Positions 38,354 to 48,734 of a stretch of 64,000 bases of DNA are shown in pieces. The notes under the pieces are model-generated. The model had not been told where the DNA came from. It saw nothing but the letters and a program-made list of their open reading frames with translations, and searched no databases. The translations under genes and the position numbers were made by a program. The DNA comes from Flavobacterium sp. (lineage in GTDB: Bacteria > Bacteroidota > Bacteroidia > Flavobacteriales > Flavobacteriaceae). Within the stretch, counting starts at the first letter, position 1. Each line of letters opens with the position of its first letter. The stretch spans positions 1-64,000 of the forward strand of contig NZ_JAPZSU010000039.1 in assembly GCF_027531905.1 (NCBI RefSeq). Direction: 5' to 3'.

Positions 38354-40108
38354 ATGAAAGCAAAAGCATTCGATACTCGATTATTCAAAAGAATTTTAAA
38401 ATATACAAAACCCTATCAATTACGATTTAATGGGGTCATTGCCTTTGCCATTTCCTTATCGGTTTTTGCAGCTTTACGTCCGTATTTGTTAAAGCAAACA
38501 GTCGATGGATACATCAAAACCCATGACCAACAAGGTTTACTTTTGTATGTTTCTTTGATGGGAATTGTATTGCTTCTAGAAGTTTTCTCGCAATTCTATT
38601 TTGTGTTTTGGGCCAATTGGTTGGGACAAGATATTGTGAAAGACATCCGAATTAAATTGTTTGCACATTTGCTCAGTTTTAGGATGAAATACTTTGATTT
38701 GGTTCCTGTTGGACAAGTCGTAACCCGTTGTGTATCGGATATTGAAGCCATCGCACGTATTTTTAGTCAAGGACTTTTCATGATTATTAGTGATTTGATG
38801 AAAATGCTTGTGGTGCTTATTTTTATGTTCTATATGAACTGGAAACTCACTTGGATTGTCATTGTAGCCATGCCGGTTTTGGTCTTTTTCACGCGTATTT
38901 TTCAAAAGAAAATGCAAGTGGCTTTTGAGGAAGTACGAACCCAAATTGCGAATATGAATACTTTCGTTCAAGAACGCGTAACGGGAATGAAAATCGTTCA
39001 GTTGTTCAATCGTGAAGATATTGAGTTTGATAAATTCAAAAACATTAACGACAAACATAGAAAAGCTTGGATAAAAACAATTTTATACAACTCCATTTTC
39101 TTCCCTATTGCTGATATTATCTCGTCGTTGACTTTGGGATTTATCGTTTTGTATGGTGGAATCAAAATATTGAATGGTGACAACTTTACCACATTTGGAG
39201 ATTTGTTTTCTTACACTATGTTTATCGGAATGCTATTCAATCCCTTGCGCCAAATCGCGGATAAATTCAACGAAATGCAATTGGGAATGATTGCAGCCAA
39301 TCGTGTGTTTGATATTTTGGATACCGAAGACCAAATTCAGGATACTGGAACCGTAGAAGCTCCTATTTTTGAAGGAAACATCCTTTTCAAAGACGTTCGT
39401 TTTGGTTACATTCCGGATGAAGAAGTAATCAAAGGCATTGATTTAGAAGTTAGTGCAGGACAAACCATTGCCATTGTGGGGTCTACAGGCGCAGGAAAAT
39501 CGACTATAATTAATTTATTGAATCGTTTTTATGAGATTAACAGCGGTTTCATTTACATAGACCATCACAATATTGAAAATTATACTTTAAGTTCACTGCG
39601 TAAACAAATAGCGGTAGTGCTTCAGGATGTGTTTTTGTTCGCCGATACTATTTACAACAACATTACCCTTAATAATCCAGAAATTACAAGAGAGGAAGTA
39701 ATAGCTGCTGCCAAAAAAATTGGAGTACATGACTTTATAATGAGTTTGCCTGATGATTACGATTTTGATGTAAAAGAACGCGGGGTTATGCTTTCGTCTG
39801 GTCAGCGTCAATTGATTGCTTTTTTACGTGCTTTTGTGTCAAATCCAAGTATTTTGATTTTGGATGAAGCCACTTCTTCTATCGATACCTATTCTGAAGA
39901 ATTAATTCAGCGCGCCACCGAAACCATTACACAAGGCAGAACTTCAATTGTGATTGCGCACCGTTTGGCTACGATTGTAAACGCTGACAAAATTGTGGTT
40001 ATGGACAAAGGCTTAATTGTAGAACAAGGAACCCATCAGGAATTAATCAATCAGGAAAAAGGCTTTTATAAAAACCTATACGATTCGCAGTTTTCGATAG
40101 CGAATTAA
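38354..40108 (+). CDS. ABC transporter, fused permease/ATPase (MsbA-like)
   Basis: Six TM region, IVGSTGAGKSTIINLLNRFY Walker A, LSSGQRQLIAFLRAFVSNPSILILDEATSSID. Confidence 0.95.
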   Translation: MKAKAFDTRLFKRILKYTKPYQLRFNGVIAFAISLSVFAALRPYLLKQTVDGYIKTHDQQGLLLYVSLMGIVLLLEVFSQFYFVFWANWLGQDIVKDIRIKLFAHLLSFRMKYFDLVPVGQVVTRCVSDIEAIARIFSQGLFMIISDLMKMLVVLIFMFYMNWKLTWIVIVAMPVLVFFTRIFQKKMQVAFEEVRTQIANMNTFVQERVTGMKIVQLFNREDIEFDKFKNINDKHRKAWIKTILYNSIFFPIADIISSLTLGFIVLYGGIKILNGDNFTTFGDLFSYTMFIGMLFNPLRQIADKFNEMQLGMIAANRVFDILDTEDQIQDTGTVEAPIFEGNILFKDVRFGYIPDEEVIKGIDLEVSAGQTIAIVGSTGAGKSTIINLLNRFYEINSGFIYIDHHNIENYTLSSLRKQIAVVLQDVFLFADTIYNNITLNNPEITREEVIAAAKKIGVHDFIMSLPDDYDFDVKERGVMLSSGQRQLIAFLRAFVSNPSILILDEATSSIDTYSEELIQRATETITQGRTSIVIAHRLATIVNADKIVVMDKGLIVEQGTHQELINQEKGFYKNLYDSQFSIAN

Positions 40109-40144
40109 TTATTATATTCACATAATTAATTCTAATATAGTTAA

Positions 40145-40687
40145 ATGAAAAAACTCGGACTTGGTTTCATGATGCTATTATTCTATTCCTGCATCCCAAT
40201 GCGAACTGCCCCAAAAATTGAGGGTGATAAAATTGTACAAGCCAAAAAATTCAAAAAAGACCTTCCAAATTGCTACGGGTTTATTTTTGAAGACAAAAAA
40301 AAGGCTGATGAATTTTACAACTTTATCAATACCAAATACAATTTAAAGCACAGCAATGTAGATTCAAATGTTCCAATTGTCATTGACAACAAGACTTTTT
40401 ATATGTCTTTTTTTGAAAGAGAAAGAGTCTCAAAAACGCTGAATTTAATTCCAATTGCCGTTGATGCCGGTTTACAAAGCAAAGGGAATAATCCCCTCTT
40501 TGAGGACAATTACACTTCTAGAAAAGGGTTTTGGTACATCGTTATTTCGGTTAGGGATAAAGAAATCAAGGACTGTCTCGACCCAAATTATCCCGAACAA
40601 GCAATTGTTACCAAACATTTAAAAAAACTTAGAGACGAGTATTTTTCGACCACAAATTATGTTGAAGCCTATTTAAAAATGAAATGA
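40145..40687 (+). CDS. Hypothetical lipoprotein
   Basis: MKKLGLGFMMLLFYSCIPMR lipobox; complete ORF. Confidence 0.65.
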   Translation: MKKLGLGFMMLLFYSCIPMRTAPKIEGDKIVQAKKFKKDLPNCYGFIFEDKKKADEFYNFINTKYNLKHSNVDSNVPIVIDNKTFYMSFFERERVSKTLNLIPIAVDAGLQSKGNNPLFEDNYTSRKGFWYIVISVRDKEIKDCLDPNYPEQAIVTKHLKKLRDEYFSTTNYVEAYLKMK

Positions 40688-40792
40688 TTGAGCTGGTGCA
40701 AACACCATTGCTAATAAACTTATAAAACGGTTAATTTTTTTTAAAATAAATCCTTAATTTTGCTGCAATAAATCAATTAAGAAAACAATACA

Positions 40793-42181
40793 ATGAAATA
40801 CGATATTATAGTTTTAGGAAGTGGTCCTGGAGGTTATGTTACAGCCATTAGAGCTTCACAATTAGGTTTTAAAGTTGCTGTTGTAGAAAAAGAAAACCTT
40901 GGTGGCGTTTGCTTGAACTGGGGATGTATCCCAACCAAAGCCTTACTAAAATCAGCACAAGTTTTTGATTATTTAAAACATGCTTCTGACTATGGATTAA
41001 CTGTAAAAGAATTTGACAAAGATTTTGGTGCTGTAGTTAACCGTAGCCGTAGTGTAGCTGACGGAATGAGCAAAGGAGTTCAGTTCTTAATGAAAAAAAA
41101 TAAAATTGACGTTATTGACGGATTTGGAAAGCTGAAAGCTGGAAAAAAACTTGATGTTACTGATAAAGATGGAAAAGTAACTGAATATAGCGCTGACCAT
41201 ATTATCATTGCTACAGGTGCTCGTTCTCGTGAATTACCTAACTTACCACAAGATGGTGTAAAAGTAATTGGTTACAGACAAGCGATGACTTTACCAACTC
41301 AGCCTAAATCTATGATTATTGTAGGTTCTGGAGCAATTGGAGTAGAGTTTGCACATTTCTACAACTCAATGGGAACAGAGGTTACTATTGTAGAATTTAT
41401 GCCAAATATTGTTCCTGTAGAAGACGAAGACATTTCTAAACAAATGGAACGTTCTATGAAAAAAGCAGGAGTAAAAATCATGACTAACTCTTCTGTAGAG
41501 AGAATCGATACTGCTGGTGCTGGTGTAAAAGCCTATGTAAAAACGGCTAAAGGTGAAGAAGTTTTAGAAGCAGATATTTTATTATCAGCTGTTGGAATCA
41601 AAACCAACATCGAAAATATTGGATTGGAAGAAGTAGGTATTGCTACTGATAGAGATAAAATTTTAGTGAACGCTTACAATGCTACTAACATTCCTGGTTA
41701 CTACGCTATTGGAGATGTAACTCCTGGCCAAGCTTTGGCACACGTTGCTTCTGCTGAAGGAATCAACTGTGTTGAAAAAATTGCAGGTCTTCACGTAGAA
41801 CCAATCGATTACGGAAATGTACCAGGTTGTACTTATGCAACGCCTGAAATTGCTTCTGTTGGTTTGACAGAAAAACAAGCCAAAGAAAAAGGATATGAAT
41901 TGAAAATTGGTAAATTCCCATTCTCTGCTTCTGGAAAAGCAAAAGCTTCTGGAGCTGCAGATGGTTTTGTGAAAGTAATTTTCGATGCTAAATACGGCGA
42001 ATGGTTAGGATGCCATATGATTGGAGCTGGTGTTACGGATATGATTGCTGAAGCAGTTGTAGCTCGTAAACTAGAAACTACAGGACACGAAATCTTAAAA
42101 GCTATCCACCCTCACCCAACTATGAGTGAAGCAGTTATGGAAGCTGTTGCTGATGCTTATGGCGAAGTAATTCACTTGTAA
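40793..42181 (+). CDS. lpdA: Dihydrolipoyl dehydrogenase
   Basis: GSGPGGYVTAIRASQLG, GGVCLNWGCIPTKALL redox motif, HPHPTMSEA C-terminus. Confidence 0.97.
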   Translation: MKYDIIVLGSGPGGYVTAIRASQLGFKVAVVEKENLGGVCLNWGCIPTKALLKSAQVFDYLKHASDYGLTVKEFDKDFGAVVNRSRSVADGMSKGVQFLMKKNKIDVIDGFGKLKAGKKLDVTDKDGKVTEYSADHIIIATGARSRELPNLPQDGVKVIGYRQAMTLPTQPKSMIIVGSGAIGVEFAHFYNSMGTEVTIVEFMPNIVPVEDEDISKQMERSMKKAGVKIMTNSSVERIDTAGAGVKAYVKTAKGEEVLEADILLSAVGIKTNIENIGLEEVGIATDRDKILVNAYNATNIPGYYAIGDVTPGQALAHVASAEGINCVEKIAGLHVEPIDYGNVPGCTYATPEIASVGLTEKQAKEKGYELKIGKFPFSASGKAKASGAADGFVKVIFDAKYGEWLGCHMIGAGVTDMIAEAVVARKLETTGHEILKAIHPHPTMSEAVMEAVADAYGEVIHL

Positions 42182-42225
42182 CATTTTGTTTTAAATCTTC
42201 TTAAGTAGATTAGAGATAAATATAG

Positions 42226-42260
42226 AATCCGTTTTGTATTGAACAAAACGGATTTTTTTA
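42226..42260 (+). terminator. Intrinsic terminator of lpdA
   Basis: AATCCGTTTTGTATTGAACAAAACGGATTTTTTTA. Confidence 0.85.
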
Positions 42261-42356
42261 TTTAATTTCATTTTATCATAGAATTAACGGTTAGCTATTT
42301 GTTAAATACAATTTATTCTATAAATTTACTAGGATTTAAAATTTAAAAATACAACT

Positions 42357-43271
42357 ATGAATTATAACAACATACTCGAAACGATTGGCAACACGCCTCA
42401 AGTAAAAATCAACAAACTTTTTGGAGATAAAGCATCCGTTTGGATAAAATTAGAACGCGCCAATCCTGGGGCTAGTATCAAAGACCGTATTGCTTTAGCC
42501 ATGATTGAAGATGCAGAAGCAAAAGGAATTTTACAAAAAGGCAGCACCATCATCGAGGCTACTTCTGGTAATACAGGAATTGGCTTGGCTATGGTTGCCG
42601 CAGTAAAAGGATACCGACTTATTTTGGTTATGCCAGAATCCATGTCCATAGAAAGACGTCGCTTAATGAGTATCTATGGTGCAGAATTTGTATTGACACC
42701 ACGCGAAAAAGGAATGAAAGGCGCCATCGAAAAAGCGCAAGAACTAGTAAACGAAATCCCAAACTCTTGGTCACCACTACAATTTGAAAACCCAGCAAAT
42801 ATTGAGGTGCACAAGCAAAAAACAGCCCAAGAAATTATCAACGCCTTTCCAAACGGAATTGACTACCTCATCACTGGAGTGGGCACTGGTGGACATATTA
42901 CAGGTTGTACAGAAATCCTAAAACAACACTTTCCTAACCTAAAAGTATTTGCGGTAGAACCAGAAGCTTCTCCTGTAATTAGTGGAGGTGCTCCAAGTCC
43001 ACATCCAATTCAAGGGATTGGTGCTGGTTTTATACCCATCAATTTACAAACCGAATTACTTGACGGCACCATACAAGTTAGCAAAGATGAGGCATTTGCT
43101 TATGCACAAAGAGCCGCTAAAGAAGAAGGAATCCTTTTAGGTATTTCATCTGGTGCCTCTTTAGCCGCTGTAGCTAAAAAACTAAACGAAATCCCAAAAG
43201 GCGCAACCGTTCTCACTTTTTGCTATGATACTGGCGAACGTTATTTGAGCATCGAAGGCTTGTTCGAATAA
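42357..43271 (+). CDS. cysK: Cysteine synthase
   Basis: [53 protein letters not shown]. Confidence 0.9.
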   Translation: MNYNNILETIGNTPQVKINKLFGDKASVWIKLERANPGASIKDRIALAMIEDAEAKGILQKGSTIIEATSGNTGIGLAMVAAVKGYRLILVMPESMSIERRRLMSIYGAEFVLTPREKGMKGAIEKAQELVNEIPNSWSPLQFENPANIEVHKQKTAQEIINAFPNGIDYLITGVGTGGHITGCTEILKQHFPNLKVFAVEPEASPVISGGAPSPHPIQGIGAGFIPINLQTELLDGTIQVSKDEAFAYAQRAAKEEGILLGISSGASLAAVAKKLNEIPKGATVLTFCYDTGERYLSIEGLFE

Positions 43272-43288
43272 GATAAAATTATATAAAA

Positions 43289-43326
43289 CAAAAAACCTGA
43301 CAACTTCACAATTGTCAGGTTTTGTA
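43289..43326. terminator. Hairpin terminator
   Basis: AAAACCTGACAACTTCACAATTGTCAGGTTTTGT. Confidence 0.8.
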
Positions 43327-43343
43327 TTTTAGAAGAGAGAACC

Positions 43344-44468
43344 TTAAACGCCTTTCAACGCCTCAATCAACAAATCTAAATCTTCTTGAGTGGATAAATG
43401 ACTGAACGATATTCGCAAACTTGGTTTTTTCAAATCATCTTCAGAGAGCATTTCAGCCAATACATGCGACGGCTTCACACTTCCCGACTGGCAAGCACTT
43501 CCTCTTGAAACAAAAATCCCTTTCATATCCAAATAAAACAAAATCATGGCTGTTTTATCCGCTGAAAAAGGCAATTGTACATTCAAAATCGGATAAAAAG
43601 TAGCAACTCCATTTTCTTTAACTCCAGGAAAATGCAGCGCTAATTGTCCCAAACAATACTGTTTTAGAGCACTGATTTGCTGCTGTTCTGCTTCTAAATT
43701 AGTATAAGAAATTTCCAAAGCCTTTGCCATTCCAGCAATTTGATGAATTGCTTCCGTTCCAGAACGCAGTCCTTTTTCTTGTTCTCCACCAAAAAACAAA
43801 GGCTGCAAACCCGAATTTTTTCGAATAAAAGCAAAACCAACGCCTTTCGGTCCATGAAATTTATGGGCACTGCTCACTATAAAATCTACAGGCACTTTTT
43901 GCAAATCCAAAATCGCTTTTCCTACAGATTGCACCGTGTCCGAGTGAAACAACGCATTATGCTCTTGACAAATTTGTGACACGCGTTCCAAATCCAAAAC
44001 CACACCCGTTTCGTTGTTCACATGCATCAAGCTCACGAGTGTTTTCTCCGTAGATTCAGAAAGTAAACTCACTAAATGCGTCAAATCAAGAACACCATCA
44101 GCCGAATTTTCTACATATTCCACTTGAAGACCAAACTCCTTTTGCAATTCCAAAATAGGATACAAAACCGCATGATGTTCCATTTTGCTCGAAATAAATC
44201 GCCTCACTTTCAAATCCTTCACTGCAGAACGCAAAATCCAATTATTGGCCTCTGTCCCACCCGATGTAAACAAAATCTCTTGCGCCGTAGCATTCAAAGC
44301 CTTGGCAATGCTCTTTCTAGACAGTTCCAAAATACTTTTGGCGTGACGCCCCAAACTATGCGTAGACGACGGATTTCCGTAATCTTGCGCCATATAATCC
44401 ACCATCACCTGAATCACTTCGGGACGCATCGCAGTTGTAGAAGCATTGTCGAGATATACTTTTTTCAT
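43344..44468 (-). CDS. Cysteine desulfurase (NifS/IscS-like)
   Basis: MKKVYLDNASTTAMRPEV, FTSGGTEANNWIL, HVNNETGVVLDL, SSAHKFHGPKGVGF, SRGSACQSG. Confidence 0.93.
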   Translation of the reverse strand: MKKVYLDNASTTAMRPEVIQVMVDYMAQDYGNPSSTHSLGRHAKSILELSRKSIAKALNATAQEILFTSGGTEANNWILRSAVKDLKVRRFISSKMEHHAVLYPILELQKEFGLQVEYVENSADGVLDLTHLVSLLSESTEKTLVSLMHVNNETGVVLDLERVSQICQEHNALFHSDTVQSVGKAILDLQKVPVDFIVSSAHKFHGPKGVGFAFIRKNSGLQPLFFGGEQEKGLRSGTEAIHQIAGMAKALEISYTNLEAEQQQISALKQYCLGQLALHFPGVKENGVATFYPILNVQLPFSADKTAMILFYLDMKGIFVSRGSACQSGSVKPSHVLAEMLSEDDLKKPSLRISFSHLSTQEDLDLLIEALKGV

Positions 44469-44488
44469 AATTAAATACTATTCATTTT

Positions 44489-44605
44489 TATTTGGGCGTG
44501 CCCCGCCAGATACTTCGACAAGCTCAGTAGTCGGGTCGGGCATCCGTTCCCGCTTTTTTTAGAGCCAAAAAAGTCTCTAAAAAAGAGCTCCACTTCTACC
44601 CTCAC
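44489..44605 (-). repeat. Variable-palindrome intergenic element, divergent candidate copy 5
   Basis: Reverse complement GTAGAAGTGGAGCTCTTTTTTAGAGACTTTTTTGGCTCTAAAAAAAGCGGGAACGGATGCCCG, next to ACTTCGACAAGCTCAG. Confidence 0.5.
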
Positions 44606-44631
44606 GTAAACCCTGCAAAACCAAACGTTCT

Positions 44632-45546
44632 TTAGGCAACCAATCGTTTTTCTTTCGATTTTTTCAATAGTTCCAAAATCACTTTCTTATTAAAAATCAC
44701 AACAGAAATCAAAATCAGTACATACGAAAAGAGCTGAATTCCATTTATTTTCTCTTTGAAATACAACAAAGCAATTGCAAAATTAATCATTGGATTGATA
44801 TACATCAAAATTCCAACTGTCGCAGAGGAAATTCCTTTTAATGCAAACAAATTTAAAAATAAAGGAATAATCGTAAAAAAGACCACAATACATAACAAAC
44901 AACCATAAAACAAAGGTGTTGTAGGCAGTGGACCGCTATAAATTGGATAAAATGGCAGTATCAACAGCGCAATAAAAAGCAACTGCACATTGAGCGCCAA
45001 TAGTTTATCCATTTGATTATTTTTTCGTTGACTTACCAAATAGAGCGCATAAGTTGCCGCAACCACTAGGCTATAAAAAATATCATGTAAATCATTCATT
45101 GACAACAACAAACAACTCACAACACTCAATGAAACAGCAAACCATTGCGTCTTTGAAAGTGTCTCCTTTAAAAGAAAAAAGGCAAAAACGGTCGTCAATA
45201 TCGGGCAAATCAAGTAAGCCAAGGAACCTGCCTTCACACTAACGTGATTGACAACAAAAATAAAAATAAACCAATTCGAAGCCAATATCAAACTTCCTCC
45301 TAATGTCAACCACAAAATGGTTTTCTTAACTTTTGGCTCAAAATTTTGAAAAAGAGCCCAATTCTCTCGAATCACGCTTTTTCTAAAAACAACATTCAAA
45401 AGCGTCAAAAGTACAACACTCAAAAAAACACGGTAAAAAAGAATGTCCAAAGAAGGAAAATCGGCAATAGGTTTCAGTGCCAAGCTGAAAAATCCCCATA
45501 TAAAAAAAGCAGAAAATGCAGCAAGATAAAATTTAGTTTGTTTCAT
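44632..45546 (-). CDS. EamA family transporter, RarD-like
   Basis: MKQTKFYLAAFSAFFIWGFFSLALKPIADFPSLDILFYRVFLS; about ten TM helices; start trimmed to ATG 45546. Confidence 0.88.
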   Translation of the reverse strand: MKQTKFYLAAFSAFFIWGFFSLALKPIADFPSLDILFYRVFLSVVLLTLLNVVFRKSVIRENWALFQNFEPKVKKTILWLTLGGSLILASNWFIFIFVVNHVSVKAGSLAYLICPILTTVFAFFLLKETLSKTQWFAVSLSVVSCLLLSMNDLHDIFYSLVVAATYALYLVSQRKNNQMDKLLALNVQLLFIALLILPFYPIYSGPLPTTPLFYGCLLCIVVFFTIIPLFLNLFALKGISSATVGILMYINPMINFAIALLYFKEKINGIQLFSYVLILISVVIFNKKVILELLKKSKEKRLVA

Positions 45547-45694
45547 TTGGTTTAAATAGGACCGCAAAGGTACTAATTTCATTTGGCTTGTTTTTCCATC
45601 AAAAACAAATTGGCTACATTAACAAGATTTTAAAATAGAGAATGAAACGGATACCAATTAAAAATTCTATTTTTGCTTAAAATAAAATAAAGAA

Positions 45695-46642
45695 ATGAAA
45701 CGATTTTTAGGAATACTATTTTTAATAGTAATGATTAGTAGTTGCGACGATGGCGATCTTTTTTTGGAAGATATTAATTTTGACAAAGCAACAGTAGCTA
45801 AATGTTCCAAAAATGATATTATATACAAACTAAATGAAAAGGAAGCTTTATTGTTAGAACTTCCAGGAGTTATTTTTCCTAGTGAAACCAAAACACAAGA
45901 AATTACTATTGGAGGAAGCATTAGAGTTGTCTATCGTTTTTTTAACGGAACCGTAAATACGGATAACATTTGTGAAACCATTCCGCCAGCCACACCAATT
46001 GTAGTTGACCAATGGACTGCGAATGCTGGTGGAAAAATTATAATTACTAGTACTCCAATAAAAAGTACAGATGCCACAACTAACAGTACTAAAATCACGG
46101 GTTACAACCATAATATTGTGCTTAAAAACATCACTTTTCAAAAAACAAATGGCACACAAGTATATGATGAGTTTCGTTTTGGTGATTATAAGACAACTGC
46201 AAATACAATTCCATTTGCATTTACCAAAACTTTAGGGCAGTGTGCTACGTCTAAACAAGTATATAATTTCATCAATAGTGAGGCGTTAACCTTAAACAAC
46301 CTCGAAGCAGGATTGATTAAAAATGAAATAACACCACTAAATGCGCCAAGAACAGCCTTGATTGGTAGTACAACTAATTCACTTATTTATAGATCGTATA
46401 CTGGTCTTTTGTCAGAAAATTATTTTTGTACTACCCCTACACCCGTAACACCAACACTTTTTCAAGAATGGAAAGCCGCTGCTGGTGTAGCTAATAGTGA
46501 AGGAATAATCGAAGTGACTACCACAACTTTTGGTACTGGATTCAAACATACCATTGTCCTTAAAAAAGCAAAAATGGTAAGAGGAAGTGATGATTTTTTA
46601 TTGGGAGACAATTATATCTATGGAGAATTAATCACAAATTAA
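45695..46642 (+). CDS. Hypothetical lipoprotein with two related halves
   Basis: Lipobox MISSCDDGD; internal similarity FQKTNGTQVYDEFRFGDY vs LKKAKMVRGSDDFLLGDNY. Confidence 0.65.
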   Translation: MKRFLGILFLIVMISSCDDGDLFLEDINFDKATVAKCSKNDIIYKLNEKEALLLELPGVIFPSETKTQEITIGGSIRVVYRFFNGTVNTDNICETIPPATPIVVDQWTANAGGKIIITSTPIKSTDATTNSTKITGYNHNIVLKNITFQKTNGTQVYDEFRFGDYKTTANTIPFAFTKTLGQCATSKQVYNFINSEALTLNNLEAGLIKNEITPLNAPRTALIGSTTNSLIYRSYTGLLSENYFCTTPTPVTPTLFQEWKAAAGVANSEGIIEVTTTTFGTGFKHTIVLKKAKMVRGSDDFLLGDNYIYGELITN

Positions 46643-46660
46643 TCCTTCATTTTTTCAAAC

Positions 46661-46702
46661 ACAAAAAAGGTCAATTCTAGTGGAATTGACCTTTTTTGTG
46701 TT
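46661..46702. terminator. Bidirectional hairpin terminator
   Basis: CACAAAAAAGGTCAATTCTAGTGGAATTGACCTTTTTTGTG. Confidence 0.85.
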
Positions 46703-46708
46703 TTTTAG

Positions 46709-47260
46709 TTATTTACTATTCTGTTTAAAATAAACTTCGGTAGCACCTAAACCATATTTTTGATAATTGGCATCTTGAAACGAGACATTATCATAACGTC
46801 CTAATAGAAAATCCAACTCGGCTTTGAGGACTCCTTCTCCAACACCGTGAATGAAAACGATTTTTGGGATTCTATTTCTAATAGCAAATTCGATATGGCG
46901 CTTGGCTGTATCTGCTTGCAAAGTCAGAATGTCATAATTAGACATGCCGCGTTTGTTAGGGACTAATTTTTCAATATGTAAATCAAATTCAGGGACGCCA
47001 ACTTCCTTTTTTTCTTTGCGTTCTTTTACAAAACTTCTAGGAGCTGGAATCGTTTTTTCTTTGATAATTTCATCTACATTGATTCTTCTAATAGCATCCA
47101 TTAAGTTGCTGGTTTCATTAATTTTAAGCAATTCATTTGCTCCAAAATTCATTACAAAACCATCTTCGGTTTCAATTGTGATTTGGGTACCATTTACTGC
47201 TACAACAACACCATTAATATCATCGTCTAAAACAGACACTTTATCTCCTTTATTCCACAT
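46709..47260 (-). CDS. Smr-domain (MutS2 C-terminal-like) protein
   Basis: FDLHIEKLV..., KIVFIHGVGEGVLKAEL Smr motif; start trimmed to MWNKGDKVSVLDD. Confidence 0.85.
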   Translation of the reverse strand: MWNKGDKVSVLDDDINGVVVAVNGTQITIETEDGFVMNFGANELLKINETSNLMDAIRRINVDEIIKEKTIPAPRSFVKERKEKKEVGVPEFDLHIEKLVPNKRGMSNYDILTLQADTAKRHIEFAIRNRIPKIVFIHGVGEGVLKAELDFLLGRYDNVSFQDANYQKYGLGATEVYFKQNSK

Positions 47261-47450
47261 CCTTTTCTTCTTTATCTTGATTTTTACTTGGCGTTTTGGC
47301 ACTTAATCGCATCATGCCGTACATGAAAACAATCAAAGCCATAACCATCAAATACACATTTTTCTCTGGTTTACTTTGTTCATATAAGGCTATTCCAATG
47401 GCTATTGCCATAATCAAAATCATCAATTGCTTCATTTCAAAAAATTTCAA
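47250..47450 (-). CDS. Small two-TM hypothetical protein
   Basis: Overlaps the start of the Smr gene on the same strand; hydrophobic segments. Confidence 0.6.
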   Translation of the reverse strand: MKFFEMKQLMILIMAIAIGIALYEQSKPEKNVYLMVMALIVFMYGMMRLSAKTPSKNQDKEEKDVE

Positions 47451-47538
47451 GTTCCAAAAATAAGAAATAAAAAACGGGTGGACCGATTATTAAAAAAGGA
47501 ATCAGCTTTTTTTGTAAAATTGTATCAAATTAAAAGCA

Positions 47539-47820
47539 ATGCATCTAGAAAAATATATGATTCCTTGTTTGAGTAAAACACTTTTTGGTGTAGAATGTTT
47601 GGGCTGTGGGTTTCAACGCGCTTTACTTTTACTACTAAAAGGAGAATGGAGTGCTGCTTTTGTAATGTACCCTGCGGTATACTCTATGCTTGTAATGTTT
47701 TTTGGTATTCTTTTATTTTACACCACAAAAAAAACAGTAACAACCAAAAATATATTGACAATTCTAATCACCATTAATCTTGTTTTTGTGATTGGCGGCT
47801 ATATCTATAAGCATTTTTAA
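47539..47820 (+). CDS. DUF2752 domain-containing membrane protein
   Basis: CLGCGFQRALLLLLKGEWSAAFVMYPAVY motif. Confidence 0.85.
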   Translation: MHLEKYMIPCLSKTLFGVECLGCGFQRALLLLLKGEWSAAFVMYPAVYSMLVMFFGILLFYTTKKTVTTKNILTILITINLVFVIGGYIYKHF

Positions 47821-47827
47821 TACCGAA

Positions 47828-48529
47828 TTACATCTTTATTCGGCTCAAAATATCATTCATCATTTCGATTTGCACTTTTTGAATTTCGATTAACTCATGT
47901 TGTTGATGCTGGATTAGATGGTCTAATTTATCATGTAGCATTCTGACTTCTAATTCAGATTTTAGATTGATCATGTAGTCTTTTTTGGCACGCTCTCGAT
48001 CTTTTTCTTCTTGACGATTCTGACTCATCATAATCACAGGAGCTTGCAAAGCAGCCAAACAAGACAAGATTAAATTCAATAAAATAAACGGATAAGGATC
48101 AAACCCTTTATTAAGGTAAATAAATGTATTAAGACAAATCCAAAGCAAAATAAAAATTCCAAAACAGATAATAAAAGTCCAACTTCCTCCAAAAGTAGCC
48201 ACTTTATCTGCTACAATCTGACCAAAAGTTCTCGTTTCAATCTCGTCTTCCACTTCAGACACCAAAGAAGTATCTTCCTTGAGAGAACCAATAACATGTT
48301 GCTCCAAATGATTCAATTCTCCAATTTCAGCCAAAAGATAATTTGAAATGTATTTTTCTCTATAAAAATTTAATTCAGAAATTGCGATATATTGTTCACT
48401 TGAAAAATCCGGATGATCCGCTTTTATAAGACCTAAAATGGGATTTTGTATAGCATGACCTGAAATGCGTTCGTTGAGAGAAAACTCAATATTGGAGAGA
48501 TCGCTTTTGAAAGTAGGATGATTTTTCAT
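47828..48529 (-). CDS. DUF1003 domain-containing protein
   Basis: DKVATFGGSWTFIICFGIFILLWICLNT and PYPFILLNLILSCLAALQAPVIMMSQNRQ. Confidence 0.9.
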   Translation of the reverse strand: MKNHPTFKSDLSNIEFSLNERISGHAIQNPILGLIKADHPDFSSEQYIAISELNFYREKYISNYLLAEIGELNHLEQHVIGSLKEDTSLVSEVEDEIETRTFGQIVADKVATFGGSWTFIICFGIFILLWICLNTFIYLNKGFDPYPFILLNLILSCLAALQAPVIMMSQNRQEEKDRERAKKDYMINLKSELEVRMLHDKLDHLIQHQQHELIEIQKVQIEMMNDILSRIKM

Positions 48530-48734
48530 GATTCTGATTGATTGTAACTCGTTTTGTTCAAAGCAAATTTACAAGATTAGTTGAAGTAACTTCTTTAAAA
48601 ACAAAAAAACAACTTCCCTATACAATCTATCAAAAAAATAGACTAAAGTTACATTTATTGTTTTCAAAAATAAGGCTATCTCTAAAAAACACCTTACTTT
48701 TACGGCTTCGAATTCATTTTATAATTTTAGTATT

